This document shows, piece after piece, positions 34,540-43,857 of a stretch of 55,009 nt of DNA. The notes below the pieces were generated by a model. That model saw nothing but the letters and a program-made list of their open reading frames with translations, ran no database searches and was not told the DNA's origin. Positions within the stretch are counted from its first letter, which is position 1; each line of letters opens with the position of its first letter. The position numbers and the translations under genes were made by a program. The DNA is from JAMOQA01 sp964420365 (lineage in GTDB: Bacteria; Acidobacteriota; Polarisedimenticolia; J045): NCBI GenBank assembly GCA_964420365.1, contig CAYQTA010000020.1:1-55009 (forward strand). Reading direction: 5' to 3'.

Positions 34540-35805
34540 GTGGATCGCGGCCTCGTCGACCGGATCGTGGAAGAACTGGCCCGGGAGGGCGTGCCCCGCT
34601 CGTCGGCCGACCTGGCCCGCCGCTGGCTCGGGCTGGGCGTCATCGACGAGGCGACCGCCGACCGGGTCCTCGGCCCGGTGCTCGGGACGGACCCGCGCCT
34701 CGAGCGGACCCCGGCCGGGTGGACCGTCCGGGAGGCGGACGGCCCGGCCTGGGACGCGGGCCCCCGCCTCGACGGGCCGTTCGTCGCCGGATGGGCGCCG
34801 CCCCGCCCGGAGCTCGCCGGCTTCCACCGGGTGCCCGGGGAGGGCCGGCCCTACGGGGTGACCCTGGGAGGAGAGCAGGAGGCGCGACGGGTGGAGACCC
34901 GGCTGGGCCGCGCGTTTCCCCGGCCGGTCGTGCCGGTCCTCGAGGTGGTGCGCGCGCTGCGCGGGTACCGGGGCTCGGCGGATCCCGTCCGGATCGCCGA
35001 GTTCCTCGGGGTCTCGCACGTGGAACGCGAGGGTGCCGCCGGGCGGGCCGAGGCGCTGGCCGCCACGTGGGAGGTCCTGGCCGCCGAGCTGGCTCTCGAG
35101 GGCGTGACCACGCCCACCGGCATCGCCGCCCTCGTCGGCGAGCGCCGCGAGCCGGCGGACCTGGAAGGACGGCGGTTCGGCCCGGCGGACCTGGAGGCGT
35201 TGCCCGAGGGACCGGGGGTCTACGTGTTCCGGGACGGTGCCGGCGCGCCCCTCTACGTCGGCCAGTCCGGCTGCCTGCGGGCCCGGGTCGGGTCGTACTT
35301 CGCCGGGCTCCCCCGGGACGAGAAGGACCGGGAGATCCGCCGCGAGGCCGACCGCCTGGAGGTGAGGGAGACCGAGAGCGGCCTCGCCGCCCTCGTCCTC
35401 GAGGCGCGCCTGATCCGCCGCCTCGCCCCCCGGCTCAACCGGCTCCGCGCGGTACGGCGGCCGCCGCCGGGGGACGGGATCCTCTGGGAACCCCGTCCCG
35501 GCCGCCCCGGGGCCGTTCTCTGGGTGGTCCGGGCCGGCGCCCTCGCGGCCAGGGTCCTGGTCCCCCCGGGCCCCCGCCGGGCCCCCGCCGCGATCGCCCG
35601 CGCCGTGGAGGCGCTCTTCGCGGGAACGGGCGGGGAAGGGCCGGGGGACACCGCCCGGGAGGCGGCCGCCCTGGTCGGGACGTGGCGGCGGGCCCACCCG
35701 GGACTGCCCTGGCTCGAGCCGGGACTCGCGGGCGGGCCGGACGAGATCGCGGCCCGCCTCGTCGTACTGGCGCGGGAACGGGAGGCCGCGTTCCGGGATC
35801 GCTGA
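34540..35805 (+). CDS. GIY-YIG nuclease with unrelated N-terminal region
   Basis: 421 residues. The GIY-YIG fold (~222-315) has G226-V-Y, Y239-V-G, an Arg in CLRARVGSYF, and the end motif TESGLAALVLEARLIRRLAPRLN, a close fit to the UvrC N-terminal nuclease (E-x2-AL-x-LE-x3-I-x4-P-x-N). The whole catalytic set is present, so nicking activity is likely. The first ~220 residues (EELAREGVPRSSADLARRWLGLGV, VSHVEREGAAGRAEALAATW) are helical and unknown to me; the C-terminal ~100 are helical too. There is no UvrB-binding or HhH domain. GTG 34540 follows GGGAGGAG. A repair role is inferred from the fold and from AddBA nearby. Confidence 0.85.
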   Translation: MDRGLVDRIVEELAREGVPRSSADLARRWLGLGVIDEATADRVLGPVLGTDPRLERTPAGWTVREADGPAWDAGPRLDGPFVAGWAPPRPELAGFHRVPGEGRPYGVTLGGEQEARRVETRLGRAFPRPVVPVLEVVRALRGYRGSADPVRIAEFLGVSHVEREGAAGRAEALAATWEVLAAELALEGVTTPTGIAALVGERREPADLEGRRFGPADLEALPEGPGVYVFRDGAGAPLYVGQSGCLRARVGSYFAGLPRDEKDREIRREADRLEVRETESGLAALVLEARLIRRLAPRLNRLRAVRRPPPGDGILWEPRPGRPGAVLWVVRAGALAARVLVPPGPRRAPAAIARAVEALFAGTGGEGPGDTAREAAALVGTWRRAHPGLPWLEPGLAGGPDEIAARLVVLAREREAAFRDR

Positions 35806-35818
35806 TCCCCCGGTTCCG

Positions 35819-36604
35819 TCAGCAGCAGAACTGCATCGCCTCCCGTGCCTCCTTGCGCACGATGTAGGCGTGGTCCCACTCGAAATCCTCGTCCTCGCCG
35901 AGGATCCGGAGCATCAGCCTGCGGACGTTTTCCTTCTGCTCGTCCGTCAGGTGGCCGTGCTGGGCAAGCTTCCCGAGGGAACGGACCGCCTTGGCCCGGA
36001 TCGCGGGGGACGGGCTCGAGACCGCCAGGATCAGCTTGCGAAAGATCGCGTCCCGCAGGTCGCTCGGCATCTCCCCGGGCGGAATCGCCTCCGCCATCCG
36101 GCCGATCGCCCGCGTCGCCGTGTCCCGCATCCCGGGGTCTTCGTCCTCGAGCCCCTCGACGACGAGGGGGAGGGCCCGCACGACCTTCGGGGAGCGGATG
36201 TGGCCGATCGCGTAGAGGGCGAACTCCTTCCGGTGATGGTCCCTCGCCGTGCGGTACGCCTCGAGGAGCGGCTCGAGGGCGTCCGCCCCGATCCGCCCGA
36301 GGGCGTTGGCGACGACGAGCTGCGCCTTGACGTCCCCGTCGTCGAGCGTCTCGAGCAGGTTGGGAATCACCTGCCGGCCGAGCCCGATGACCAGGTCGAT
36401 CGCCTCGTCGATGCAGGGCTTGAGGTCCGGACGGTCGAGGGGGTCGATGTAGAAGAGCGACGTGATCGCGTCGATCGCCTCGCGGGCGTCCTCCGGCCCG
36501 CACCGCGCGATCTCCTCCTTGGCGAGCTCGAGGCCCTGGCGGACTTCCTCGGGGGTGGAGCCGGCGAGCAGCCGCTCGATCCGCTTCAGCTTCTCCTGGT
36601 CCAT
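35819..36604 (-). CDS. HEAT-repeat protein
   Basis: 261 residues, cytoplasmic (no signal peptide), built of five or six HEAT-like helical pairs (VIPNLLETLDDGDVKAQLVVANALGRIGADAL, KVVRALPLVVEGLEDEDPGMRDTATRAIGRMA, AIRAKAVRSLGKLAQHG). The C-terminus ends MQFCC with two adjacent Cys. It is likely a protein-interaction scaffold; no partner is evident. ATG 36604 follows GGAGGG. It is convergent with the GIY-YIG gene (13 nt) and divergent from addB over 102 nt. Confidence 0.88.
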   Translation of the reverse strand: MDQEKLKRIERLLAGSTPEEVRQGLELAKEEIARCGPEDAREAIDAITSLFYIDPLDRPDLKPCIDEAIDLVIGLGRQVIPNLLETLDDGDVKAQLVVANALGRIGADALEPLLEAYRTARDHHRKEFALYAIGHIRSPKVVRALPLVVEGLEDEDPGMRDTATRAIGRMAEAIPPGEMPSDLRDAIFRKLILAVSSPSPAIRAKAVRSLGKLAQHGHLTDEQKENVRRLMLRILGEDEDFEWDHAYIVRKEAREAMQFCC

Positions 36605-36632
36605 GGCGGGTCCCTCCGGTTGGGTGGCGGCC

Positions 36633-36638
36633 ATTGTA
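36633..36638 (-). promoter_or_regulatory. Candidate -10 box for the HEAT gene
   Basis: On the minus strand TACAAT (five of six matches) is 28 nt before ATG 36604. No good -35 box is visible at 17 nt. Confidence 0.3.
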
Positions 36639-36706
36639 ACGGCCGCGGGGGCGCGGTGGCATACTCGTCCGGGCCGGTGTGGCGAGAGGGGAGGAGAAGC
36701 GGCGGG

Positions 36707-39700
36707 ATGGGCGAGCTGATCCTGCACCGGGGGACCCGGGACGGGTTCCGGGCCCTCGTCGAGCACCTGCGCGGCCTGCTGGCCGGGCCGGCCGACCGGG
36801 GGACGGCCCCGGTCGCCCTCGTCGTCGGCTCGTCCTCCCAGCGTCGCCTCCTCCTGCCGCGGCTCGCCCGGGAGCTGGGTGGCGCGGTTCTCGGCCTCGA
36901 CGTTCTCACCCCGGCCCGGTTCGCCCGGAAGGTCCTGGAGGCCGAGGGAGCCGACGCACCGCTCCTCGAGGGAGAGACCGCCTTCCGGCTTCTCGTCGGC
37001 CGGGCGGTGCGGGCCCGCCCGGCGCTCGCGAAGGCGCTCGCCTCCTTCGAGGGCGGGGAATACCTGGCCTCCGGGGCGATCCGCGACCTGCTCGGCGCCG
37101 GGCTCGACGCGGCCGTGGCCGAGCCCCTGCTCGAGGCGATCGAGGAAGAAGGCCTGCCTCGTGCCGTGCGGGCCCGGGCCCGGGACCTGGTCGAGGCGGC
37201 CGTGGAGGTGGCGGAGCGAATGGCGGCCTGGGACGTCGGGGAAGAGCATCGTCCGCTGGTCCGGCATGCCGAGCGGATCGCCCTGGCCGCCGACCTGCTC
37301 GCCCGACCCGGGGCCCGCCTGCCCTTCCGGGCCGTGGCCTGCTGGGGCCTGCCGGACGCGCCCGGCCGGACGGCGGATCTCCTGGCGGCAATGCTCCGCC
37401 ACCCGGGCACCACCGTGTTCCTGGACGTTCCCCCGGACCCGGCCGACCCGGGGCGCCCCGCCCCGGGGGAGGCGTTCCGCGAGGCCTTCCGGCGTTCGCT
37501 GGAGAGCGCGGCGGAGCGGGTGCGTCCGCCGGGTCCCGGCCCCGGGACCGCTTCCGTCCTCTCGGCCTTCCACGCGGTCGGCCCGGCGGGGGAGGCCCGG
37601 GAAATCGCCCGGCGGATCCGCGTCCTCCTCGACCGGGGCACGGCCCCGGAGGAGATCGCCGTCGTCGCCCGCGGGCTCGACGAGCTGCTGCCGGACCTGG
37701 CAGCGGTCTTCGACGAGGGTGGGATTCCCTGGTCCCTCTTCGCCCCGGCCCCCCCCGGGCTTCACCCGGGGGAGCGGGTCGCCGGGTCGGCGGCCGCCCT
37801 CCTCGAGCAGGGTCCCGCGGCCGCCGTGGACGACTGGCTGGATGCCCGCGGGATGCGGCCGCGCCGGCGGGCGGAGCTCTCGCTCCTGCTCCGCTCCCGG
37901 GGGATCGTCCGGCTCGAACGGCTCGCGGGGGCGAGCGCGGAGGACTTCCCCGGGCGCGGGGACGGGGTCTTCCTGCCGGTACGGGAACCCCTCGGCGGGG
38001 AGGCGGACCGTTTCGTCCCGCGACGGATTCCCCGGGACGTGGTCGCGGGGGAGATCGAGGCGGCGCGCCGGTTCCTCGAGCGGTTGCGGCGAGGACCCGC
38101 CGGACGTTCCCCGGGGGAGGCGGCCGCGTTCGTCCGGGACCTGCTGGCGGACGTGGCGGGTTCCCCCGGGGAATCCGCCGTTCCGGTCGAGGAGGTCGCC
38201 GACGCCCTCGAGGAGCGGCTTCCCCCCGGGTTCGTCCTCGAGCCGCGCGAGGCCGTCCACCTGGCGGCGGAGATCCTCCGGTCCGGGGCGCGGCGCCGGC
38301 CCGGGGGGAAGGGTGCGGGCGTCCGGGTGATGAGCGCCCTGCGGGCCCGGGGAATCCCGTTCCGGGTCCTGTTCCTCGCCGGTCTCTGCCGGGGGGTCTT
38401 CCCCCGGATCGTGCGGGACGATCCCCTCCTCCCGGATGCCCTCCGGCGGCGACTCCGGGACGTGCTGCCCGCCCTGCCATTGCCGCTGGCCGGCCACGAC
38501 GAGGAGCGCTGGCTCTTCGCCCACCTGGTCGGCGGGGCCGAGCACGTGGTCCTCTCCTGGCAGCGGGCGACCGCCGACGGTGCTCCCCGCAACCCCTCCC
38601 CCTTCGTCAAGGGCCTCGAGCTGGCCGGCGTCCTCGGGACGCCCGAGACCGTCCCGGTGCACGCGGATCCACCGCGCACCCTCGAGGAGCTGGCGGTGGC
38701 GACCGGGAGGGCGATCCGGGGTGACGTCGCCCGGCGGCGCGAGGAGGCCGAGAACGTGCTGGCCGCGCTCCTCGCGGGTGCGGCCGAGAGGTGGGGCGCG
38801 GTTCCCGGGGAGGCCGGGCCCCGGGAGGCGGCCGCGGCCCGGCTCCGGGTGCTCGGGCTCCTCGTCGAGCGTCCGGACCCGGCCAGGCCCCGGAGGGCCG
38901 CCATCCCGTGGTTCGGGTTCGTCGTGCCCGGGGATCCGCCCGGTACCGGTGAGTCCCCGTGGGTCACCTTCCTCGAGCAGCTCGCCCGCTGTCCCTGGAG
39001 GGCGTTCCTCGAGCGGGTCCTCCGGCTCGCGCCGCCCCCGGATCCCTCCGGCCTGCCCCCCGCCAGCGATCCCCGCCTCGTCGGGAGCGTCGTTCACCGG
39101 GCCCTTGCCGGCCTGCTCGCCGGGGACCGGGTGGGAGGAGCCCTCCCGGCCCGGCTCGACGACGCGGTCCCGCTCCCGGCGTCCCTCGAGCCGACCGCTC
39201 TCGACCGGGCGCTTCTCCAGGCCGCGCGGGAGATCCTCGCCGAGGAGGGGATGCCCGGGGAGATCCCGGCCCGGGGGCTTGCTCGCCGGGCCCGCCCGTT
39301 CCTGGAGGTCGCGCTGCGACGGCTCGAGGCGCCGGGCGAGGCCCGGGTGGCGGGTGCCGAGATCGTCGCCGAGGCGGGAGGCGCCAGGTTCCGCGCCGAC
39401 CTGGTGCTCGTCGTCCCCGACGGGTTGCTGCTGGTCGACTGGAAGACGGGCCGGCCCTTCTACGAGGCGATCCGCCGGGACACGCTGCACCGGCACTTCG
39501 TCGACCGGGTCCGGGACGGAGAACTCCTCCAGGCGGCGGCCTACGCCCGGCTCGAGGCGGGCGGCGTGCGTGCTCGGGGCCGGTACGTCTACCTCGCGCC
39601 CGCCCTGCCGGAACACCTCTGGTCCTGGACCGTGGAGCCGGGGGACACCGAGGTGGCAAGGCGGTACGACGAGGCCGTTCGGCGGCTCTCCCGGCTGGCC

Positions 39701-39922
39701 GGCGCCGGGCCGTTCTTTCCCCGCCTCGTCGACCGGGGGACGCCCGGGCGGGGTTCCCGAGCCTGCGAGCGGTGCGAGTTCCGGGACGCCTGCCTCGCGG
39801 GGGAAAGCGAGCTGGTCCGCCGCTTCCGGGCGATGCTCGCGGGTGTCCTCGAGGCCCCTGCGGGGGGCGCCTTCCGCCGGCTCGTCGACTGCTGGGGCGG
39901 GCGGCCGGGGGGCGGGGAATGA
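36707..39922 (+). CDS. addB: AddB/RexB-type subunit of a helicase-nuclease
   Basis: 1071 residues. The N-terminal ATPase-like half lacks a Walker A (VALVVGSSSQRRLLL where others have GxxxxGKT), so it resembles RexB more than AddB of Bacillus and its motor is probably dead. The C-terminal RecB-type nuclease has the DWK triad (D911-W-K913 in LLLVDWKTGRP), GSVVHRAL upstream, and the iron-sulfur staple: C762 (QLARCPWRAF) plus C1020, C1023 and C1029 (CERCEFRDAC). With AddA it resects double-strand breaks for recombination. ATG 36707 follows GGGAGGAG; it is coupled to addA (ATGA overlap). Confidence 0.9.
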   Translation: MGELILHRGTRDGFRALVEHLRGLLAGPADRGTAPVALVVGSSSQRRLLLPRLARELGGAVLGLDVLTPARFARKVLEAEGADAPLLEGETAFRLLVGRAVRARPALAKALASFEGGEYLASGAIRDLLGAGLDAAVAEPLLEAIEEEGLPRAVRARARDLVEAAVEVAERMAAWDVGEEHRPLVRHAERIALAADLLARPGARLPFRAVACWGLPDAPGRTADLLAAMLRHPGTTVFLDVPPDPADPGRPAPGEAFREAFRRSLESAAERVRPPGPGPGTASVLSAFHAVGPAGEAREIARRIRVLLDRGTAPEEIAVVARGLDELLPDLAAVFDEGGIPWSLFAPAPPGLHPGERVAGSAAALLEQGPAAAVDDWLDARGMRPRRRAELSLLLRSRGIVRLERLAGASAEDFPGRGDGVFLPVREPLGGEADRFVPRRIPRDVVAGEIEAARRFLERLRRGPAGRSPGEAAAFVRDLLADVAGSPGESAVPVEEVADALEERLPPGFVLEPREAVHLAAEILRSGARRRPGGKGAGVRVMSALRARGIPFRVLFLAGLCRGVFPRIVRDDPLLPDALRRRLRDVLPALPLPLAGHDEERWLFAHLVGGAEHVVLSWQRATADGAPRNPSPFVKGLELAGVLGTPETVPVHADPPRTLEELAVATGRAIRGDVARRREEAENVLAALLAGAAERWGAVPGEAGPREAAAARLRVLGLLVERPDPARPRRAAIPWFGFVVPGDPPGTGESPWVTFLEQLARCPWRAFLERVLRLAPPPDPSGLPPASDPRLVGSVVHRALAGLLAGDRVGGALPARLDDAVPLPASLEPTALDRALLQAAREILAEEGMPGEIPARGLARRARPFLEVALRRLEAPGEARVAGAEIVAEAGGARFRADLVLVVPDGLLLVDWKTGRPFYEAIRRDTLHRHFVDRVRDGELLQAAAYARLEAGGVRARGRYVYLAPALPEHLWSWTVEPGDTEVARRYDEAVRRLSRLAGAGPFFPRLVDRGTPGRGSRACERCEFRDACLAGESELVRRFRAMLAGVLEAPAGGAFRRLVDCWGGRPGGGE

Positions 39923-42900
39923 CGGCGGACCCCCGGGCCCGGGACGCGGCCGCGCGGCGGGCCGCGCGGACCGTCTTCGATCGGCCCCTCGTCCTCGAGG
40001 CCGGCGCCGGGACGGGGAAGACGGCGACCCTCGTCGCGCGCGTCGTCGCGTGGGCCACCGGGCCCGGCTGGGAACGCACGAGGGCCCGGCTGGCGGAGCG
40101 GTCCGGTGCGGGCCGGAAACGGGGCCCGGAGGATGTCGCCGCCGAGTGCCTCGGCCGGGTCTGCGCGATCACGTTCACCGAGAAGGCGGCGGCCGAGATG
40201 GCCGACCGGTGCGCCCTGGCCCTCGAGGGGCTGGCCCGTGGCGAGGCCGTGGTCGGCCTGCCCCCCGGCGACCTGGCCGTGTCCGGCGAAGACCTCGCGG
40301 TGCGCGCGGCGGCCCTCGCCACCCGGATCGACCGGCTCGAGGTGACGACGATCCACGGGTTCTGCTCCCGTCTCCTCGGCGCCTGGCCCCTCGAGGCGGG
40401 TCTCCGGCCGGGCTTCGCCATCGACGCCGACGGGCGTCGGACCCTCGCCGTCGCCGAGACGATCGCCGCTTCCCGGGCCGCGGTGGGGCCGGGCGACCCG
40501 GACGCGGAGGACCTGGTCACCCTGGCCGCGGCCGGGATCGGCACCCGGGAACTGGCCGACGCCCTTGCCGCCCTCCTCGCCGCCGGGGTCCGGCCCGGGG
40601 AACTGGCCACCGATCCGGTGCCCCGCGGCGTGGCGGAGAACATCGTTCGCGAGGCCGGGCGACGGGCCCTCGACCTGGCCCGGAGCCTCGAGGCGAGCGG
40701 CTGGGAAGGAGGCGTGGCCGACCGGACGGGTCATGGCCTCGCGGCGCTCGCGGAGGTCGCGTCGACGGGTCGCCTCGAGGAGATCCAGCCCTTCCTGGAA
40801 GGGCCGCAGGGAAAGCAGCTCGCCAAGGACATCGCGCGGGCCGCGGAGCGCAACAAGAAACCGGTCACCCTGCTCGACCCGGCCGACGTGCCGGCGTTCC
40901 GCGAAGCTTGCCTCGGCCTGCGCGAGCTGCTCCGGGAGGTCCATCGCCTCGATCCCGCGCTCCTCGGAGCGCTGCACCGGGTGCTCGGTCGCTGGCTCCC
41001 GGAAGCCAGGCGCCGGCTCCTGGGGGAGGGAGTGATCGGGTTCGACGGGCTGCTCGTCGAGGCGCGGCGGCTGCTGGCGGACCACCGCGGCGTGCTCCGC
41101 GCCGTTCGCGCGTCGCTCGACCAGCTCCTGGTCGACGAGGTCCAGGACACCGACCCCCTGCAGTACGAGATCGTCCGGCTCCTCGCCCTCGAGGAGGAGC
41201 CGGGTCCCCGCCCGGGGCTGTTCGTCGTCGGGGACCCCAAGCAGTCGATCTACGGCTTCCGATCGGCGGACCTCGCCGCCTACGAGGCGTTTCTCGACCG
41301 GGTGCGGGCCGCCGGCGGCGAGGTCCATCCCCTCGTCGTCAACTTCCGCTCCGTCCCGGCGATCCTCGACGAGGTCGCCCGGTCCGCCGGGCCGCTGCTC
41401 GTGCACGAGCCGGGGGTCCAGCCCCCCTGGGAGGACCTGGTGCCCGCCGAGGAGGGCGGGGCCGCGCCGCTCCCCGGGGACCGGGCACCGGTGGAACTGT
41501 GGGCCTCCTGGGACCTCCCCGGCGCCGACGTCCCGCAGGACAGGGCCGGTCCCCGGACCCCGGCCGAGCGGGCGCGGCAACTGGAGGCCGCGGCGATCGC
41601 CCGGGACCTGGCCGAGCGGATGCGGGACGACCCGGACTTCCGGCCGGGCCGCGTCGCCATCCTGCTCCGGGCGACGACGGGCCAGGGCCCCTACATCGAC
41701 GCCCTGCGGACCGCGGGCATCCCGTGCGTCGTGGAGCGGGAGCGGGACTGGACGCGCCGGCGGGACGTCGTCGACCTGGCCGCCGTCGTCCGGGCCGTCG
41801 TCGACCCGGCGGACCAGGTGGCCCTGGTCGCCGCCCTGCGGGCGCCGTTCGCCGCGGTCCCGGACGCCGCGCTGCCCCGGCTCTGGCGGGATGGCTTCGC
41901 GGGCATCGTCGCCTCGCTCGGGGAGGACGCGGAAGCGGTCCGCCGGGCGGCCGACCTGCTGCGGGAGGCGGCGGCGTGGTTGCGGGACCACGAGGACGAG
42001 GTCCCGGGCCTCGCGCGGGTCCGCGGGTGGGAAGAGGCGGCGATCCACTTCGTCGAGGTCCTGGCGGAGCTGAGGCGCTCGTTCCGGGAGGACCGGGTCG
42101 ACGTCTTCGTGCGGCGCCTCGCGGACCGGCTGCTGCCGTTTCCCGAGGCGGCGGCCCGGTGGCAGGGGGAGACGCGGGTGCTCCACCAGCAGGCGTTCCT
42201 GAGGCGGCTCCTCGAGCGGTTGCGCGGCCTGGCCGGCAGCCCGCAGCAGGTCCTGCGGGCCCTGCGGGAGACGACGGCCGGTCTCCTCGAGATCGAGGCG
42301 TCCGCGGCCGCGGACGAGGCGGCCGACGCGGTCAGGGTGCTGACGATCCACAAGGCCAAGGGGCTCACGTTCGACGAGGTCTACGTCGTCGACCTCCATC
42401 ACGAGACCCGTGGAAGCAGGGAGGACGCCCGGCCGCGCGTCGTTCGGGCCGGGGACGAGGTCCTGGTGGCGGCCGGGGACCACGTCCTGCCGGGGGATGC
42501 CCGGCGAACCCTCCTGGGGGAGCGGAAGGGAGCGGCGGAGGAGACCCGGATGTTCTACGTCGCCGCGACCCGGCCCCGGCGCCGGCTCGTGCTGTGCGGT
42601 TGCTGGCCCGCCGAGGGAAGGGAACGGGAGACCACGATGGTCGGACGGCTGGCTTCCGTTCGTCCCGCTCCCTTCGGGGAGATGCTGGAGCGGGGAGAGG
42701 TCGATCGCGTCGACGAGAACGGCGTCCGGTACCGGGTCCTCGGGGGCGTCCTCGTTGGCGAACCGGACGGTCCGTCGGCGGAGGACCCGTACCGGGAACT
42801 CCCGCCCGCCCGGGAAATCCTCGCGGAGGCGGCGCGCCGCCGGGCGGAGGCGGGGGAGCGTGCCGCCCTCGACCTGCTGCGCTCTCCGTCCGGGGCCGCC

Positions 42901-43497
42901 GAGGACGCCGGCGACGAGGAGGAGGACGAGCCGCTCCCGCTTCCGGCCGATCCCCGGGAGCGCGACGTCCTGTTGGCGGCGGGCACGGTCGTGCACCGGC
43001 TGATGGAGCTGTTCGATCCCGGGGACGATCCGGCCCGGGGCTGGGAGGCGCTGGTCGCCACGCGGCTTCGCGACCTGGCGGTGGCCGCGGCCCGCGAGTC
43101 GATCCGGGAGGACGTGATCGCGGAGGTGGAGGAGATCCTGGCCGGCTTCCCGGGGAGCCTCCCGTTCCGGCGGTTCGTCGAGGTATCCCCCGGGATCCTC
43201 GGGCGCGAGGTGCCGGTCGTCCTCGAGGCCGACCCGGCGGCGGAGGGCGCGTTCGCGTGGAGCGGGACGATCGACCTGCTCTACGAGGATCCCGCGACCG
43301 GGGAAGTCGTCGTGGCGGACCACAAGACCGACCGGGCGCCGACGCCGGCCGACCGGGCCCGCCTCGCCAGGCACTACGCGCCCCAGCTCGCCGTCTACGC
43401 CCGCGCGGTCGCACGGGCCCTCGACCTGCCCGGCCTCCCGCGACGGGAACTCTGGTTCCTGCGCGAGGGGGCGATCGAACCGGTTCCCGGGGACTGA
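39919..43497 (+). CDS. addA: AddA-type helicase-nuclease subunit (UvrD/RecB family)
   Basis: 1192 residues. A full SF1 helicase: Walker A EAGAGTGKTATL with K34, TFTEKAA, TTIHGFCSRLL, Walker B LLVDEVQDTD with D406, GDPKQSIYGFR, VRVLTIHKAKGLTFDEV, and EETRMFYVAATRPRR. The C-terminal RecB-like nuclease has TVVHRLM, a GTIDLLYED Asp and ADHKTD (D1134, K1136). So motor and nuclease both look active. With AddB it processes DNA ends up to a recombination hotspot; the hotspot is not identifiable. Starts by ATGA overlap with addB. A C-rich hairpin ends the operon. Confidence 0.93.
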   Translation: MTADPRARDAAARRAARTVFDRPLVLEAGAGTGKTATLVARVVAWATGPGWERTRARLAERSGAGRKRGPEDVAAECLGRVCAITFTEKAAAEMADRCALALEGLARGEAVVGLPPGDLAVSGEDLAVRAAALATRIDRLEVTTIHGFCSRLLGAWPLEAGLRPGFAIDADGRRTLAVAETIAASRAAVGPGDPDAEDLVTLAAAGIGTRELADALAALLAAGVRPGELATDPVPRGVAENIVREAGRRALDLARSLEASGWEGGVADRTGHGLAALAEVASTGRLEEIQPFLEGPQGKQLAKDIARAAERNKKPVTLLDPADVPAFREACLGLRELLREVHRLDPALLGALHRVLGRWLPEARRRLLGEGVIGFDGLLVEARRLLADHRGVLRAVRASLDQLLVDEVQDTDPLQYEIVRLLALEEEPGPRPGLFVVGDPKQSIYGFRSADLAAYEAFLDRVRAAGGEVHPLVVNFRSVPAILDEVARSAGPLLVHEPGVQPPWEDLVPAEEGGAAPLPGDRAPVELWASWDLPGADVPQDRAGPRTPAERARQLEAAAIARDLAERMRDDPDFRPGRVAILLRATTGQGPYIDALRTAGIPCVVERERDWTRRRDVVDLAAVVRAVVDPADQVALVAALRAPFAAVPDAALPRLWRDGFAGIVASLGEDAEAVRRAADLLREAAAWLRDHEDEVPGLARVRGWEEAAIHFVEVLAELRRSFREDRVDVFVRRLADRLLPFPEAAARWQGETRVLHQQAFLRRLLERLRGLAGSPQQVLRALRETTAGLLEIEASAAADEAADAVRVLTIHKAKGLTFDEVYVVDLHHETRGSREDARPRVVRAGDEVLVAAGDHVLPGDARRTLLGERKGAAEETRMFYVAATRPRRRLVLCGCWPAEGRERETTMVGRLASVRPAPFGEMLERGEVDRVDENGVRYRVLGGVLVGEPDGPSAEDPYRELPPAREILAEAARRRAEAGERAALDLLRSPSGAAEDAGDEEEDEPLPLPADPRERDVLLAAGTVVHRLMELFDPGDDPARGWEALVATRLRDLAVAAARESIREDVIAEVEEILAGFPGSLPFRRFVEVSPGILGREVPVVLEADPAAEGAFAWSGTIDLLYEDPATGEVVVADHKTDRAPTPADRARLARHYAPQLAVYARAVARALDLPGLPRRELWFLREGAIEPVPGD

Positions 43498-43857
43498 TCC
43501 GCCACCCGGGCCTCGGACAAGGGCTCCCCCGCCCGGGGGGCGGGGGATCGAACCGTGAAGGCACCTTCTTCGCCCGGGAACACGGAACCGGCCCGCCACG
43601 TCACGGGCGAGGTCGGCGCCGAACCCCGAATCCATCGGTTGCCCCGGCCCGACGCCGACCCTTCCCGTTTCGTGGCTTTCCGGTGCCCTCCCTCGCCCGG
43701 CGACCGGGACCGGGGAGGGCGTTCCCGGAACGCTGTCGAAGTTGTACGGTGACCCGCAGGGCGCGTCCAAGGGATCGTTCGTCCCGCTGCGGCATCCCGC
43801 CCGCGGGGTACCCGGCGCACCGCGTCGCGCCGCGGCGGTCCGGGATCGTTCGCCCGC
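43498..43857. other. 360-bp non-coding interval between convergent addA and pyk
   Basis: Contains a nine-base-pair hairpin just after addA (43526-43546) and no gene that I can support. Codon-position bias and ribosome sites are absent, and the only open frames are short and without homology. Both neighbouring genes end here. Confidence 0.6.
43526..43546 (+). terminator. Candidate terminator hairpin after addA
   Basis: CCCCCGCCC pairs with GGGCGGGGG across a GGG loop, 29 nt after the addA stop. Very strong stem but no T run, so it may need Rho or act by pausing. Confidence 0.45.
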
